Below are positions 44,001-54,623 of a stretch of 64,000 nt of DNA, piece by piece. The stretch comes from Adineta ricciae (Eukaryota > Rotifera > Eurotatoria > Adinetida > Adinetidae): contig CAJNOJ010000158.1 of NCBI GenBank assembly GCA_905250025.1, positions 124,001-188,000 of the forward strand, given 5' to 3'. How positions within the stretch are numbered: position 1 is the stretch's first letter; every line of letters begins with the position of its first letter. The notes beneath the pieces are model-generated. The model did not search any database, had not been told where the DNA came from, and saw only the letters and a list, made by a program, of their open reading frames with translations. The translations under genes and the position numbers were made by a program.

Positions 44001-45765
44001 TCAATAATGATAGGAAACTTGATATTGCTGTCGTGAATTCTGGTGCAAATAATGCTTTAACACTGATGAAATATGACATGGGAGCGTTCAGACAGCAAGT
44101 ATCTCATTCGTTGAATGAACATTCTTCCCCACATTCAGTACGAGTCGGCGATTTTAACAATGATAATCGATTGGATTTTGTTGTTGTAAACAGAGATAGT
44201 AGCAGTATTGCTGTTTTTCTAGGACAAGGTAATGGAACCTTTTCCAATCAAACCACTTATTCAACTGGTGAAAGATCGAATTCCTGGGCAGTCACAACTG
44301 CTGATCTCACTAATGACAGTTATATAGATATTATTGTTAGTAATTATTGGCAAGATTATATCAGTATTTTTCTTGGCCTCGGTAATGGTACTTTTTCCAA
44401 TGAAATAACTTGTTCAACTGGCGATGATACCGGATCATCTGATACTGCCGTCGGCGATTTTAATGACGATGCTCAATTGGATATAGTCGTTTCTCTCCAG
44501 TTTTCTTATAAAATATGTATTTTGTATGGATATGGTAATGGCACTTTTTCGTATGGAGAAGATTATTCCACAGGCAGTGATTCCTATCCATCGTCTGTAG
44601 TCACTGCCGATTTGAACCTCGATGGATATTTAGATATTGTCGTTGCCAATTATGGAACGTGGAATCTATATGTATACTACGGACAGCGAGACGGGACCCT
44701 TATACGTGCGTTCATTTTGTCTACTGGTAGTGGCTCATCTCCGCAATCACTTGTTATTGATGATTTTAATAAGGATGGTCGTTTGGATATCGCTGTTGCC
44801 AATAGTGGCACAGATAACGTTGGAATATTCTTTGGAGCTGTCAATAGTACATTTCTTAATCAAATCACTCTGCCTACAGGCAAAGGTTCTGCTCCATATG
44901 GCATTTCTGTCGGCGACTTTAATGATGATACGCAATTGGATATTGCTGTTGCCAATTATGGCTCTAATAGTCTAGGAATTCTCCTCGGATGTATCAATGG
45001 GACTTTCTTCAATCAGTTAACGTACAAAACTGGTGATTATTCTCAACCGTGGAGTGTAGCGGTTGCTGACTTTGATAATGATCATCGTCTAGATGTTGTC
45101 ATCGCTAATTTGGGCACAAACAATGTGGGAGTGTTTTTGGATATATTATGGAAGATTTTCTAACAGCGCCTGTTTATTCCATACCATCTTCGTCACAACC
45201 GGCTTCGCTTGCCGTTGGAGACTTCAATTACGATACGCGGTTGGATATTGTGATTGCTAACGAAGGAGCAAATAACATAATGCTACTGTATGGATCAGGC
45301 TATGGAACTTTTACTGGTGAATCAGTCTACTCAACTGGTAATAATTCTCAGCCACGTTCAATCACTACCGCCGATGTAAATAACGATCAGCGATTGGACA
45401 TTATTGTAGTCAATTCTGGTACGAACAACATCGGAATATTCCTGGGAAGCAAAAATGGAACATTCTCCGATCAAATAACATACTCTCTTGATGTTCATGC
45501 TCAACCGAGTTCCGTCGTAATTTTAGACATTAATAATGATACATATTTGGATATTGCAGTCGCTAACTTTGGCTCAAGCAATATCGCTGTTTTATTCGGT
45601 GATGGCAATGGAAATTTTGGCAATGGCTTACTATTTAACACCGGCTATCGTTCGTATCCATATGCACTCAACGTGGGCGACATCAACAAAGATAATCTAA
45701 CTGATATCGTTGCGACAAACAGTGGCTTTGGAAACATTGATATTATCATGAAAGCATGCTCTTAG
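41089..45765 (+). CDS. FG-GAP/VCBS-repeat single-pass membrane protein, interrupted by a stop and a frameshift
   Basis: Exons 41089-41240, 41341-41408 and 41460 onward; the splices (phases 2 and 1) give a ~50-aa Ser/Asn-rich cytosolic tail, a transmembrane helix (SIFTIISIIIAVIVVCL) and a large extracellular part. The latter is about 30 repeats of ~47 residues, each with a Ca2+-loop such as DFNNDGRIDIV and an FG-GAP-like end such as GVFLGFGYGTF; YSTGSGS links the repeats. Such arrays form beta-propellers, as in integrin-alpha-like adhesion proteins. Two lesions: an in-frame TAA at 42251-42253 where the neighbouring repeats have a sense codon, after which the same frame stays open to 45163; and a one-base deletion in the T run at 45134-45138, after which the protein continues from 45139 in another frame to the stop at 45765. 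Either a young pseudogene or sequence error. Confidence 0.85.
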
Positions 45766-46760
45766 AATGTACGATAAAACTTCTCTATATAGTGAACACT
45801 ATAAATAGACCTTTCAAGTTGTATGAAACAAAATAGGCAAAAATATATTTGACTGTACTATATATTTTCATTTAGTTTTTACACGAAAAATCATCGATTT
45901 TTATTTGTTTGATTCCTTTGGAGTCGATGAAGAGTTGAGTTAGTTGCGAATCCATTTATAAAACTGCTGCATATGATTTTCAGTGTTTTCTGAGTAAAGG
46001 GAGAAGATATACTTGTCTAATATTTTCCATTCCGTCAATCAGTTTTGATGATGTTTCACTAGCCATGTTATCGTTCTCATGATTATTATTATTTTTCTTA
46101 TCAAATTCTTTATCAACGAAGGTTGCATTGCTGTCCAAGTCATCCCAATCGTTAGAAACTGGAAATAATTATGTGTCTATTTCTACGAACTCAGTTGCTG
46201 AAAGACTTCGTCCGGCAATCGAACCGTTGATTGAGTACCAGCGCCCCAAAGCGCTTTTGTCTAAACTACGGCACCAGGGGCTGTTGCAACAGCACAACGT
46301 GACGTTACATGTTTCGCGAGATATCAATCTAAATGAATTCAATCATATTTGATAAAATGTGGAAAACTACGATACTGGCGACAATGATACTTGAAATTCT
46401 TGATTGTACTTTGCTTAAGTGGTTATAGCTTCGATTGATACGTTGGAATACTGAAGATCAAGACTTTTTGACACAGCGAATGATGTATAGATAATAAAAT
46501 TTTGCGCTTTCACTCGATCATAAGTTACGATTCTTTTTCTCTTCTCTTCAATTAAAAAAAAGCGTTCACTCTTCAAAGTTTAGAAGTGTTCGCTAAAGGC
46601 AGCTTTACTGCATCAATACTTTGCTTGTCTAATGACTATGATTCTGTTTTTGTTGTTGATGATAACAACTTCTTTTCATCATGATGATGTTAACAATGAA
46701 TGTTCTCGATAAGATATATTCTTATCTAGCAGGATTGCATAGTCACATCGACTGTGAAGC
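45766..46760. other. Intergenic with a small open frame
   Basis: Mostly AT-rich. A locally GC-richer open frame at about 46128-46352 (no ATG start; contains AERLRPAIEPLIEYQRPKAL) looks more protein-like than its surroundings and may be the remnant of an exon. I do not recognise it. The last part is the promoter of the papain-like gene. Confidence 0.4.
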
Positions 46761-48050
46761 ATGATGAAGATACGTTTCATTTGTGAGCTTATTCTGGTTT
46801 TTGTCCTGGTTAGTACAATCCTCGCTGATTTATCGACTGAATGGGATAACTTCAAACACAAATATAACAAGCAGTATAAGACCATCAATGAAGAAAACGA
46901 ACGAAAACAGATATTTTTTGAAAATTTAAATGAAATACATTCATTTCAACAAATGCATCCTGATGCAACCTTTACATTAGCAATTAATCACTTATCAGAT
47001 CGACGTATTCAAGTATTTTGCAAAATTTCATGTAGATCATCAATTTCGTCTTTTTCATAGGAAATCGTATCTCCACGAAGAAAGTCAATTAAATCTTATG
47101 CATCGTCATCATCATTCAAAACGTCAACTGATGTTCAAGATTTACCCAGCAGACTTGATTGGCGTGAGAAAGGTGTTATTACAGAAGTGTATCATGATGA
47201 AGTAGGAATGATTGTTACTGCTGTTGTCAGCACCGGTGAGTATCAATAAAGAAAAAGAAAGGCTTGAGCATATTTCTTCTTTGTTTAGAACTCGTTGAAA
47301 CGCTTCATGCGATCGAAACCGGTAAACTTATTGCAGGCAGTATCTCACAAGTATACGATTGTTGTCAACAGCCTGTTGACGCTTTTGATTGTATCAAGAA
47401 TATGAGTGGTATTTGCCGAAAAGTAGATTATCCGAAGGAACTGGGCAAATGTCAACCGAATACATGCACACCATTTGCCACTGTATGCGTCGATTTGATG
47501 TATCGAAAGAGTGCAACGATTGGCTTTCTTTATTTGTAGTTTGATACAATTAAACGAATGGGAAAACCTGATGAAAATGTGATGCTAGAATGGATTCAAG
47601 ATTCGACTTTATGGGCAGAGATGAATGTTCAGGGGAAAGGTTTTGTTACGTATAGCGGAGGTATTTACGATGAGCCATCGTGTGCTCAACATGATTTGAA
47701 TGATGTCGTAAGAAAATTAAGGAATACTCTGCAGTTTGATCGAGTTGATATTGTTGTACAGGTACAAATTGTTGGATATGGCAGCGAAGAAGGAAAACCG
47801 TACTGGATATGCAGAAATTACTGGGGTACGTATTGACGACAGATACATTTAGCTATTCTTTCTTGTGAGTTTAGGCTCAAATTGGGGTGAAAAAGGGTAT
47901 TTTCGAATTGTACGCGGGAAAAATATGTGCGGAATTGCTGATCTCATTATACAAGTGGCAAATACGAAGAAAAGTGTCGCTACTCAACAAAGTCCTCTTC
48001 TTTTCATCCTTTTTGTAGCAGCGATCATCCCAATGATTATTAATCATTAA
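46761..48050 (+). CDS. Papain-family (C1A) cysteine-protease homologue, catalytically dead, with C-terminal anchor
   Basis: Six exons: 46761-47012, 47061-47235, 47289-47482, 47540-47707, 47762-47825 and 47875-48050; 342 aa. The fifth junction is a cryptic 54-bp intron (GTAAGA...TACAG) whose length is a multiple of three, so the frame reads through it. Order: signal peptide (LILVFVLVSTILA), I29 propeptide inhibitor domain (WDNFKHKYNKQY...FTLAINHLSDRR), then a C1A domain from LPSRLDWREKGVIT. The active-site segment that is usually QGxCGSCWAFS reads HDEVGMIVTAVVS, so the catalytic Cys is lost; the usual LNHAV has become LNDVV (His lost); only the Asn is kept (RNYWGSNWGEKGYF). A hydrophobic tail (SPLLFILFVAAIIPMI) suggests GPI or membrane anchoring. 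Probably a secreted or surface binding protein rather than an enzyme. Confidence 0.85.
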
Positions 48051-48479
48051 CGAAACTAATACAAAAATAATAAATCAATGATATTTCTGCGTTGATATGC
48101 TAGTAAAGTGTACTAAATCTTGCCGATAACTAACTCCTTTGATGATTAAGAACGAGCATGCTCATCAGTTCTTGATCTTCATTGCATCTAATGAAAGAAA
48201 ACACAAAATAAATAAAATCATATCATCCAGACTCTTAAACGCATAACTTGGACAATAAATATATGATTGAGATATGTTTACACATTCCGCTCTGTGGTTG
48301 TCGATATAAAATTACTTGAAGATGTGCATGAAGCTTTGCCTATAAACTATAATGCTCAAACAAACTGGTAACTTCTCTGACGTCATTTTTTTTTGTTACA
48401 ATGATCAGACACGGAACTTCGGGCGATTTCATAACCTGGAGTGCGTAATTTATTCAAATTTACTAGATCATCGAAGAAG
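48051..48479. other. Intergenic between convergent ends
   Basis: 3' flanks of the papain-like gene (plus) and the 153-aa minus-strand frame. AATAAA at about 48068. Nothing else recognised. Confidence 0.5.
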
Positions 48480-48941
48480 TTAATAAATCAACACAGCGAT
48501 TATGCCAAATTTTCTTGCCTGTACTTCGTCCTGTAGTATTCCATATGTACCTCTCAAACATTCGAATGCGTTTTCAGCAGAATTGCTTCGTATATAAGAT
48601 CTCCAATCATGCCGATATATTGCATAGCCAATTTCCACCCATAACACATCCTCTTCGAATTTTTCAATCCACATCCACGAATCTTCACCATTTTCAGAAA
48701 TATAATTCGTAGTTGGATAATAAATGTGAAAAAAGATATTAGAAAATAATACTAAATCATTTCCGATAATGTTCTTATGTTGTGAAGAAAGAAAAAGATC
48801 GATTCGTTCGTAATTTTCCATTTGATTTCGTACATACTGGATGCATTCGTTTTGGTTGAAATAATACTGTACACGATCACCGAGATGACTTTCGATAGTC
48901 GGATGTCGTCGTTCGATGTCAAGAAGAACAACAAGTTGCAT
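48480..48941 (-). CDS. Hypothetical protein, 153 aa
   Basis: Intact frame from an ATG, no signal peptide or membrane helix, mixed charged and aromatic composition. Landmarks: ESHLGDRVQYYFNQNECIQY near the N terminus and a C-terminal half with WMWIEKFEEDVLWVEIGYAI. The start MQLVVLLDIERR and the 'NQNECIQYV' segment resemble the opening strand-and-helix units of response-regulator-like domains often seen in rotifer multigene families, but this is a weak impression. It is next to another unknown minus-strand gene (49101-49986) and could be its fragment or neighbour. Confidence 0.45.
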   Translation of the reverse strand: MQLVVLLDIERRHPTIESHLGDRVQYYFNQNECIQYVRNQMENYERIDLFLSSQHKNIIGNDLVLFSNIFFHIYYPTTNYISENGEDSWMWIEKFEEDVLWVEIGYAIYRHDWRSYIRSNSAENAFECLRGTYGILQDEVQARKFGIIAVLIY

Positions 48942-49100
48942 TGTTTATATGGGGAAAAGAAAAGACGAGGAAATCTACAAGAGGAATCAAAAATGGGTAA
49001 TATGCGTGTTTAAGTATAGAAATGACGTTGTTTATTATTCGGTAAGATGATTACAGTAAATGAATTTATGTGAAATAAAAATTACTGTCTGCGTCCAAGA

Positions 49101-49986
49101 TTACTTAACATTGATTTTACCAAAGGCATTCAATTGATCAAGAATACCGATACATTGATTATAATCGTGTACCGCACTCTTCTGATTTTGTTCTCTAGCA
49201 TGTCGATAGCCAGAGATTCGATGTTTAAGAGCCATATCGATTGCGATTTGAATGGTTAACTCTTCTGGATCATCCGACATGTAACGAATTGAGTAATATT
49301 TCGTAAAGAATGTTTTCTTCTCGTTCGGAGTAACAGGCTGGCGTCCCAATATATAAATTACAGATGGATGACTACACGAACATAAGTTGTCCAAGAGTAG
49401 TGCATCATCATCATTGGACGACGATAAAACGATAATTGTTGAATCAGTTCGCTTTAATAGTTGTTGATAATTCCGGTCTTCTGTTATATATATCGAGTTT
49501 TTACCAAACAGATTGGTCAGATTTGTACAGATTTTTTGAAACTTTTCATCTGCACATGGTGGCTTGAAAAGAATGATCTTCACATCAAAATTCAACGAAA
49601 TAGTACCTGGAAGCGAGGATTGCTGGACATCGACAGTAGTGCCTTCTATGATATTTTCATTAGAATCCGGTCGATACAGTTGTTCACGTTCTTGGCTGAC
49701 AGTTACTTGTTCGAGTAGTTGTTTGGTCTTCGTTATATATTCTTTCGCAATCGATATACGACCATTTAATACGATAGATGGGTAATAACGATTAAATCTT
49801 TCGAAGATCGACACAACTCGATTAAAGTTTTTGCATGCTTGCGATAGAGATTGGTATGTGTTCTTATTGAGTTGTTCTTGCCCAAGACAAACGAAGTAAT
49901 CTCCGATATCTTGTACTAATCGGGCTAGAAGGTTAGTAGCACTTTCGTCAATTCGTACATGGTGTTCAAGTTGTTCTTGTATTTCG
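49101..49986 (-). CDS. Unknown protein, 5' end cut at the sequence gap
   Basis: Open in one frame from the N at 49987 down to the stop at 49101, about 295 codons, with no start codon needed at the gap: the frame is already coding there (IQEQLEHHVRIDESATNLLA). N-terminal visible part is helical (VQDIGDYFVCLGQEQLNKN, RFNRYYPSIVLNGRISIAKE). The C-terminal half looks like an alpha/beta fold: strand FDVKIILFKPP, NSIYITEDRN, STIIVLSSSNDDD, PSVIYILG, then helices and YNQCIGILDQL. The alternating beta strands resemble a receiver/TIR-like Rossmann arrangement; no catalytic residues identified. The gene is incomplete because of the assembly gap. Confidence 0.6.
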
Positions 49987-49987
49987 N
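49987..49987. other. Single N: assembly/scaffold junction
   Basis: The only ambiguous base seen in the window. Coding sequence on both sides stops being continuous here: the unknown gene at 49101 is cut on one side and the F-box gene on the other, and it coincides with one end of duplicated block B. Confidence 0.9.
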
Positions 49988-50758
49988 CCTTAAATTCAAC
50001 ATCGTTTGCAGTACATAGTTTAAATGATTTTCTTCTATATGAGATGAATGTAGTCTAAAGCGAGTCATTGATGGGAACTCATGTTGAAAAGGGTCGACCG
50101 GATCAGAAAAATCCATATTGAATAGAATAGAACATTGTTCTAGACAAGGTGTGTGTCGGCAAATAGTATTAAATTGAATTTGATCATATTTGATACCCCA
50201 AATGGATAGACATCTTAATGACAGTGACTCGACCGTTGGTAAAATGAAGCTATCTCTCTTGAAGCTGATATTCAGATAACAGTAGGTGAGAGCCGGCAGA
50301 CTCCAGATGGTGTTACTGAAGTTTTGACTTGCAGTTTGATTACATGACAGAGAACAATCAGCTAGAGTTAAACGATTAAGAAATCTCAATTGAGATATTG
50401 TCGAGAACATCGTCTCCTGCAAACTAATTCCATACAATGAAAGCGATTGTAAATTTGACAGTTGGTGAAGTGTTAAACCATGTTCAAGAAAAACTTCCAT
50501 TTGTTGAGGTGTTTTGTCATCATTGTAAAGCCGCAGTGAGGTTATTTGATTGACTATCAGTGGCAAATACTCTCGACAAACCAGACGGAAATCATGCAGG
50601 GTTGTTGATCGAAAATCGATGGTAGAAGTGCGAAAGTGAGCGAAGAGAAGTTGGCTGATCCGAAGATTGAGATTGTAGAAGGATCGAAGTAGATCTAAGG
50701 TAGATGAGCATCGAATGATTTCGATGAACACTTCATTGGGTAGATCTTCCAGAAGCAT
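49988..50758 (-). CDS. F-box protein, 3' part missing at the gap (block B copy)
   Basis: Starts at ATG 50758 with LEDLPNEVFIEIIRCSSTLD (F-box) and follows the block A copy closely for 257 codons to MLNLR, then runs into the N at 49987. The remaining ~320 residues of the family are absent; what follows past the N on this strand is the unrelated unknown gene. I treat the truncation as an assembly effect. Role as for the full-length paralogues: predicted SCF substrate adaptor. Confidence 0.8.
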
Positions 50759-51586
50759 GTTGTCGTTGAAGTTTCTCTCTCATGAAATGTTTTCACGCAA
50801 AAATATGAAATAGTGACAGTATGCTGTGCAATCACGTGTTTATGCATGATCACTTTCAAAAGGTAAGTGTATTTGTTTACAGAATGAGGATGTGAGTGTG
50901 AGGAAGAGGATCGACGAAAATAGTATTCCACAATAACGTCATCGGCGTAGTGGTATGAAGAATAATGACCATGTCACCGACTAATCAAATCGAAAGAATT
51001 GTAAGTGTGTCAAATACTTGGTCGTCATAATAACCTCTATCGACAATAATTAGTTGGTCTAAATTTGACACCACTTGAAGCATGTGATGTAGATGACCTC
51101 TGAGGCGAGTCATAGATAGAAAGCGGTGTGGAAGAACTTCGATCTGATCAGAAAAATACATGCCAAATAGAGTTATCAAGAAATCTCGATTCAAACATCA
51201 ATGCCGCACAATGAAAGGAATTGTAAATTGGGTAGTTTACGGAATGCTATGTCATCTGTCCTCAAGACAATATTCTCGATCAGTAAAGCAAAATAAATGG
51301 CAGAGGTCCGCAAATGAGTAAAGAGAAATCTACCATATACATTTTGGTTGGGCTTTATTTCGGTAATAATACACTCGGCTCGATGCCATAGTGAGGAATA
51401 ATAGATTTTGTGAATAACTTACAAAAAAAAGAAGAAGTTGTGTTTCTTGTTCTAGACGTCGGCAATTCAGTTAAAAGAATGGAAAATATTTTTATGCACG
51501 AGTGCATATAAACGACAGCCGAGAAGGATATTCTCACTATTGTCAAAGATGAAGTTTTGTGCTTCAGAATATGATCAAGGTCTGTA
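50759..51586. other. Intergenic with F-box relic (block B)
   Basis: F-box 5' flank, then the relic described separately, then the 3' flank of the GPCR. About 170 bp longer than the matching stretch of block A. The TGTGGG pair of block A reads TGTGAG/TGTGAG here. Confidence 0.5.
50985..51330 (-). pseudogene. F-box/LRR relic (block B, longer version)
   Basis: Minus-strand fragment including FLITLFGMYFSDQIEVLPHR and FLSMTRLRGHLHHMLQVVSN, which corresponds to the DPVDPFQHEFPSMTRFRLHLSH...MLNLRQLIV part of the F-box/LRR genes next door. No F-box, no start and no continuous frame. Block A carries the same relic with two internal deletions. Confidence 0.6.
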
Positions 51587-52576
51587 TCACAAATCAGGTT
51601 GACGAAGTATCTTCGTTCGAATTAATCGACGAAACTCTCTTCGAAAGATTGTCGATGAAATCATAAAATTACAAAATGTCAAGGAGAATCCCAGATAGAT
51701 CAAAACATATGTCATACTTTCCGCAAATACCTCACTAGTATAACGAAGTGGAGAATCGAAAAGTCGTAATGTTATTGATTGATAAATAAGATAAACTGGA
51801 TTAGGAACATTTAAAATAACAAACAAAATGATTTGATTTGCTAACATGCGATGTAATTGAAGATCGTTCCTGGACAATCTTGTCTGATTCGGTCGTACAC
51901 CTGGCCCAATGCGTTTTTTCATTTGATGAACATTCCGTACTGTCAACAAACCAAAAGTAAGCATGAGAAGTAACGGTAAAACTCCAGTATCGAGCGCGAT
52001 ATAAATACTAAAGAATATTCCGTAAGCATTTGATGGATATGTGCATATGCCGTTCTCTATGTCATAGATAACAATTACTTGAATGTACAACAAACTCCAA
52101 ATTAGAACGTTTGCTAGGATTAGACGAAGGGCGATCTTCGGCGAACTCCTTTGACGATGAGTCGCCTGAGGTGAACTAGCGAAATAACGATCCATCGATG
52201 CTAGGATAATATCATATCGAGGAACACTGACCGAGATATAAAGTAGATACGAACGCAGTTTGCAATACCATAACGAATTCCTTGAAGCATAAACACCATA
52301 TCCATTAGAAAGCATATGAGTCAACAGAGCAAAGTTGTAAGTGAAGAATTGAGAAATACTAGCAGCGAGGAAAAATATGGCGCACGGGCTATGACGGTAA
52401 GTCGGTTGAGTGAAAACAATACACATTAGGATTGATCCGATGTTTCCGATCAACCAAATAACAGCCAGACCATATTGAGATATAATTTTGTTTAGAAAAT
52501 TAACAAACTCGATTAATTGAGCTTGACTAGAGCTTGTGGAAATCAATGAGTTGTTTGCTATTGTGGTATTCGACAT
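51587..52576 (-). CDS. Orphan rhodopsin-like GPCR (block B copy)
   Basis: 329 aa, intronless, nearly identical to the block A receptor at 24224-25213: same TM1 LIGNIGSILMCIVF, LWYCKLRSYL, ASMDRYFASS, LNVPNPVYLIYQS and TYVLIYLGFSLTFCNF. Substitutions are scattered and conservative (for example SLSQFF to SISQFF, CNGYGVYAL to SNGYGVYAS). Both copies are open, so either both are functional or they are two alleles. Ligand unknown. Confidence 0.86.
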   Translation of the reverse strand: MSNTTIANNSLISTSSSQAQLIEFVNFLNKIISQYGLAVIWLIGNIGSILMCIVFTQPTYRHSPCAIFFLAASISQFFTYNFALLTHMLSNGYGVYASRNSLWYCKLRSYLLYISVSVPRYDIILASMDRYFASSPQATHRQRSSPKIALRLILANVLIWSLLYIQVIVIYDIENGICTYPSNAYGIFFSIYIALDTGVLPLLLMLTFGLLTVRNVHQMKKRIGPGVRPNQTRLSRNDLQLHRMLANQIILFVILNVPNPVYLIYQSITLRLFDSPLRYTSEVFAESMTYVLIYLGFSLTFCNFMISSTIFRREFRRLIRTKILRQPDL

Positions 52577-53594
52577 GATTTGTTCATAGAGTTACAAGAT
52601 GTAACAATCACTGATTCGACAGAATATAAATAAAGTTAGTTGTGATGTTGAGTATGCCGATATATATTCGAAAGTAGTAGAAGCCAATAGATAGTACGAT
52701 TATCAATTGTTGAGCTTTGGCAAATCAAAAATGAAAAGAAAAAGATTATTTCTGACTTTGTCTTACTCGTCTACAGGTTATTAAGTCATGCAGAATGTCA
52801 GATGTTATTAAATTAAATGTATTTATACACTGAAGTATGTTTTGTTTGTTAATAATCAATCAAATCATACTTACTGTTACGATCAGTTATTTCATCGCGC
52901 TATGTAGCATATTTGGGAGCTAGTTCTACCAATTGTGAACTCGGATGTCTTCTCTATTATATTTTTGTATAATAATTACATTTTTCTTTATGTAAACCTT
53001 CGTTTTTTTGTCATGAAATGGGGATGAGCAAAACGTGTCATTTATTCGTTAGTTTACGTTTTCTGTTCATAAGTGTTTCGTTTAAGATATTCTCGAGTGT
53101 ATTCCTACTTTTAAAATATTTAGTCAAGATATCTAGAAAATTTCCCACTTCAAACGGCTGCTACAAATGAGACATTTAATGAGAAGTAATAGAAATAGAA
53201 TTTTAATTGAAAGCATAATTTTTACATTCTATGCTGATTTAATTCACCGATGTATTTGTCATTCTACCAATTTTGTGATACATGAGCTGAGAGAAACTGT
53301 CGAGAAGTTTAACAGTAAAATTTTATTTGAGCAACAAGTGCAACTCATACAAATCTGATGATAGTTGCTAACGAAGAGCAAATATTCTATTCACACAGTG
53401 CTAATCGAGATAGCACGTCGTCTCAACGTATTGGGCGTCGTTTCCGAGAGATATTCTGCCTAAATGAAACAAGAAAAGAAATCAATACTTGAGTTTATTT
53501 ATAGACGGATGTCTGTCGATTTCCCTTGAAGATTACATTTAAAATATCGAAAATTTAATAATTTGTTCTTTTTTCTCCTACTAATGTTTTTTTC
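52577..53594. other. Intergenic with a decayed coding remnant (block B)
   Basis: Matches 25214-26212 of block A. The frame at 53167-53358 (HLMRSNRNRILIESIIFTFY...ELRETVEKFNSKILFEQQVQ) is open here but carries stops in block A; after it, further protein-like pieces are broken. Interpreted as an old gene fragment; no family recognised. Confidence 0.4.
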
Positions 53595-54623
53595 TTAATA
53601 TCCCATGTTATACTTTTCGAGCTGATAAACTGGTGGACCAAGTTTACTCATTGACAATCCATTTGCCATCTCCACGCGTCTGAGAAACTCAAGTCTTGTT
53701 TCGCCAGATTGAACACTCATTGGATTTGATCCAGGAAGATTTTCAAATATCACGTCACCTACATCCATCATGTCGTTCTGTTCCTCATAGTTAAGACTCT
53801 CTAGTTGTGCAATTGTACACACTTCATACCACATTGTCAGTCGAATGCCAGCAGTTTGAGGATAAACAACTCGATGAATACCTGCCTTCAACCGGTTCTC
53901 CGTTGCTCGAACTGCTGCTTCTCCCAACCAAATAACACCCACATTCGATTCCATCGGTCCATCGATCCATTCATTTCTTCTCATATCTTTCAGCTGTAGT
54001 CCTTCATGTGTTGATAGAATACTGATCGACAGCAGACCAGGATCATAGTGTGGAACACAGTTGACTTCTTCGGTCGATTCTCCATTTTCTGGTGCTTTGA
54101 AGCCATTCTTCTTGTTGAAATAGGAGACAATGTCGAGCATTCCAAAGTGTTCATCTTTCAGTGGCAGATCTGCTTTCTCGATGAGTGTAGACAATGATGG
54201 TTGTGATTGAAAGACACAATGTTGATCGAGAAGTTCGATGAGTCGTTTTGTCACTGCATCGAATGCTTGCGAGAGATAGTTCAATGGTTGGATAAGATTT
54301 CGGGGAACTAAACCTTTGTTGGCAAACTGTCCATAGTAACTACCTGTTAACAGTTTTAGTCCTTCTTTATGATTGACTTGAGAATAACCGTAGATTGGAT
54401 CGAATTGAGAATATCTCTTCTTGGTTGCATCACTTTGGAAAAACGTCTGGAGTTCCTGAGTCAAAGTGGATGTTGGAATAAGTTCTTTTGGTAACGACAC
54501 GAAACACCAGCCATTAGATTCGAATTCTTGCTGCATTCGTTGGATTTCAGTTGAATCATTTGAGGTCAAAATTTTGTTCAAATCAATAATCTCCCTTGTA
54601 CTTGAGTTTGATGACGACGCCAT
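53595..54623 (-). CDS. 2-oxoglutarate/Fe(II)-dependent oxygenase, IPNS-like, copy 3 (intact)
   Basis: 342 aa from ATG 54623 (MASSSNSSTREIIDLNKI), intronless. All ligands present: NCVPHYDPG, GIHRVVYPQTAG, IRLTMWYEV. It is the positional counterpart of the frameshifted copy 1 and shares with it the C-terminal signature QLESLNYEEQND...FENLPGSNPMSVQSG, but its N-terminal half has its own changes (LTQELQTFFQSDATKKR, NLIQPLN, LIEKADLP) that copies 1 and 2 do not have. Predicted cytosolic oxygenase, substrate unknown. Confidence 0.88.
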   Translation of the reverse strand: MASSSNSSTREIIDLNKILTSNDSTEIQRMQQEFESNGWCFVSLPKELIPTSTLTQELQTFFQSDATKKRYSQFDPIYGYSQVNHKEGLKLLTGSYYGQFANKGLVPRNLIQPLNYLSQAFDAVTKRLIELLDQHCVFQSQPSLSTLIEKADLPLKDEHFGMLDIVSYFNKKNGFKAPENGESTEEVNCVPHYDPGLLSISILSTHEGLQLKDMRRNEWIDGPMESNVGVIWLGEAAVRATENRLKAGIHRVVYPQTAGIRLTMWYEVCTIAQLESLNYEEQNDMMDVGDVIFENLPGSNPMSVQSGETRLEFLRRVEMANGLSMSKLGPPVYQLEKYNMGY

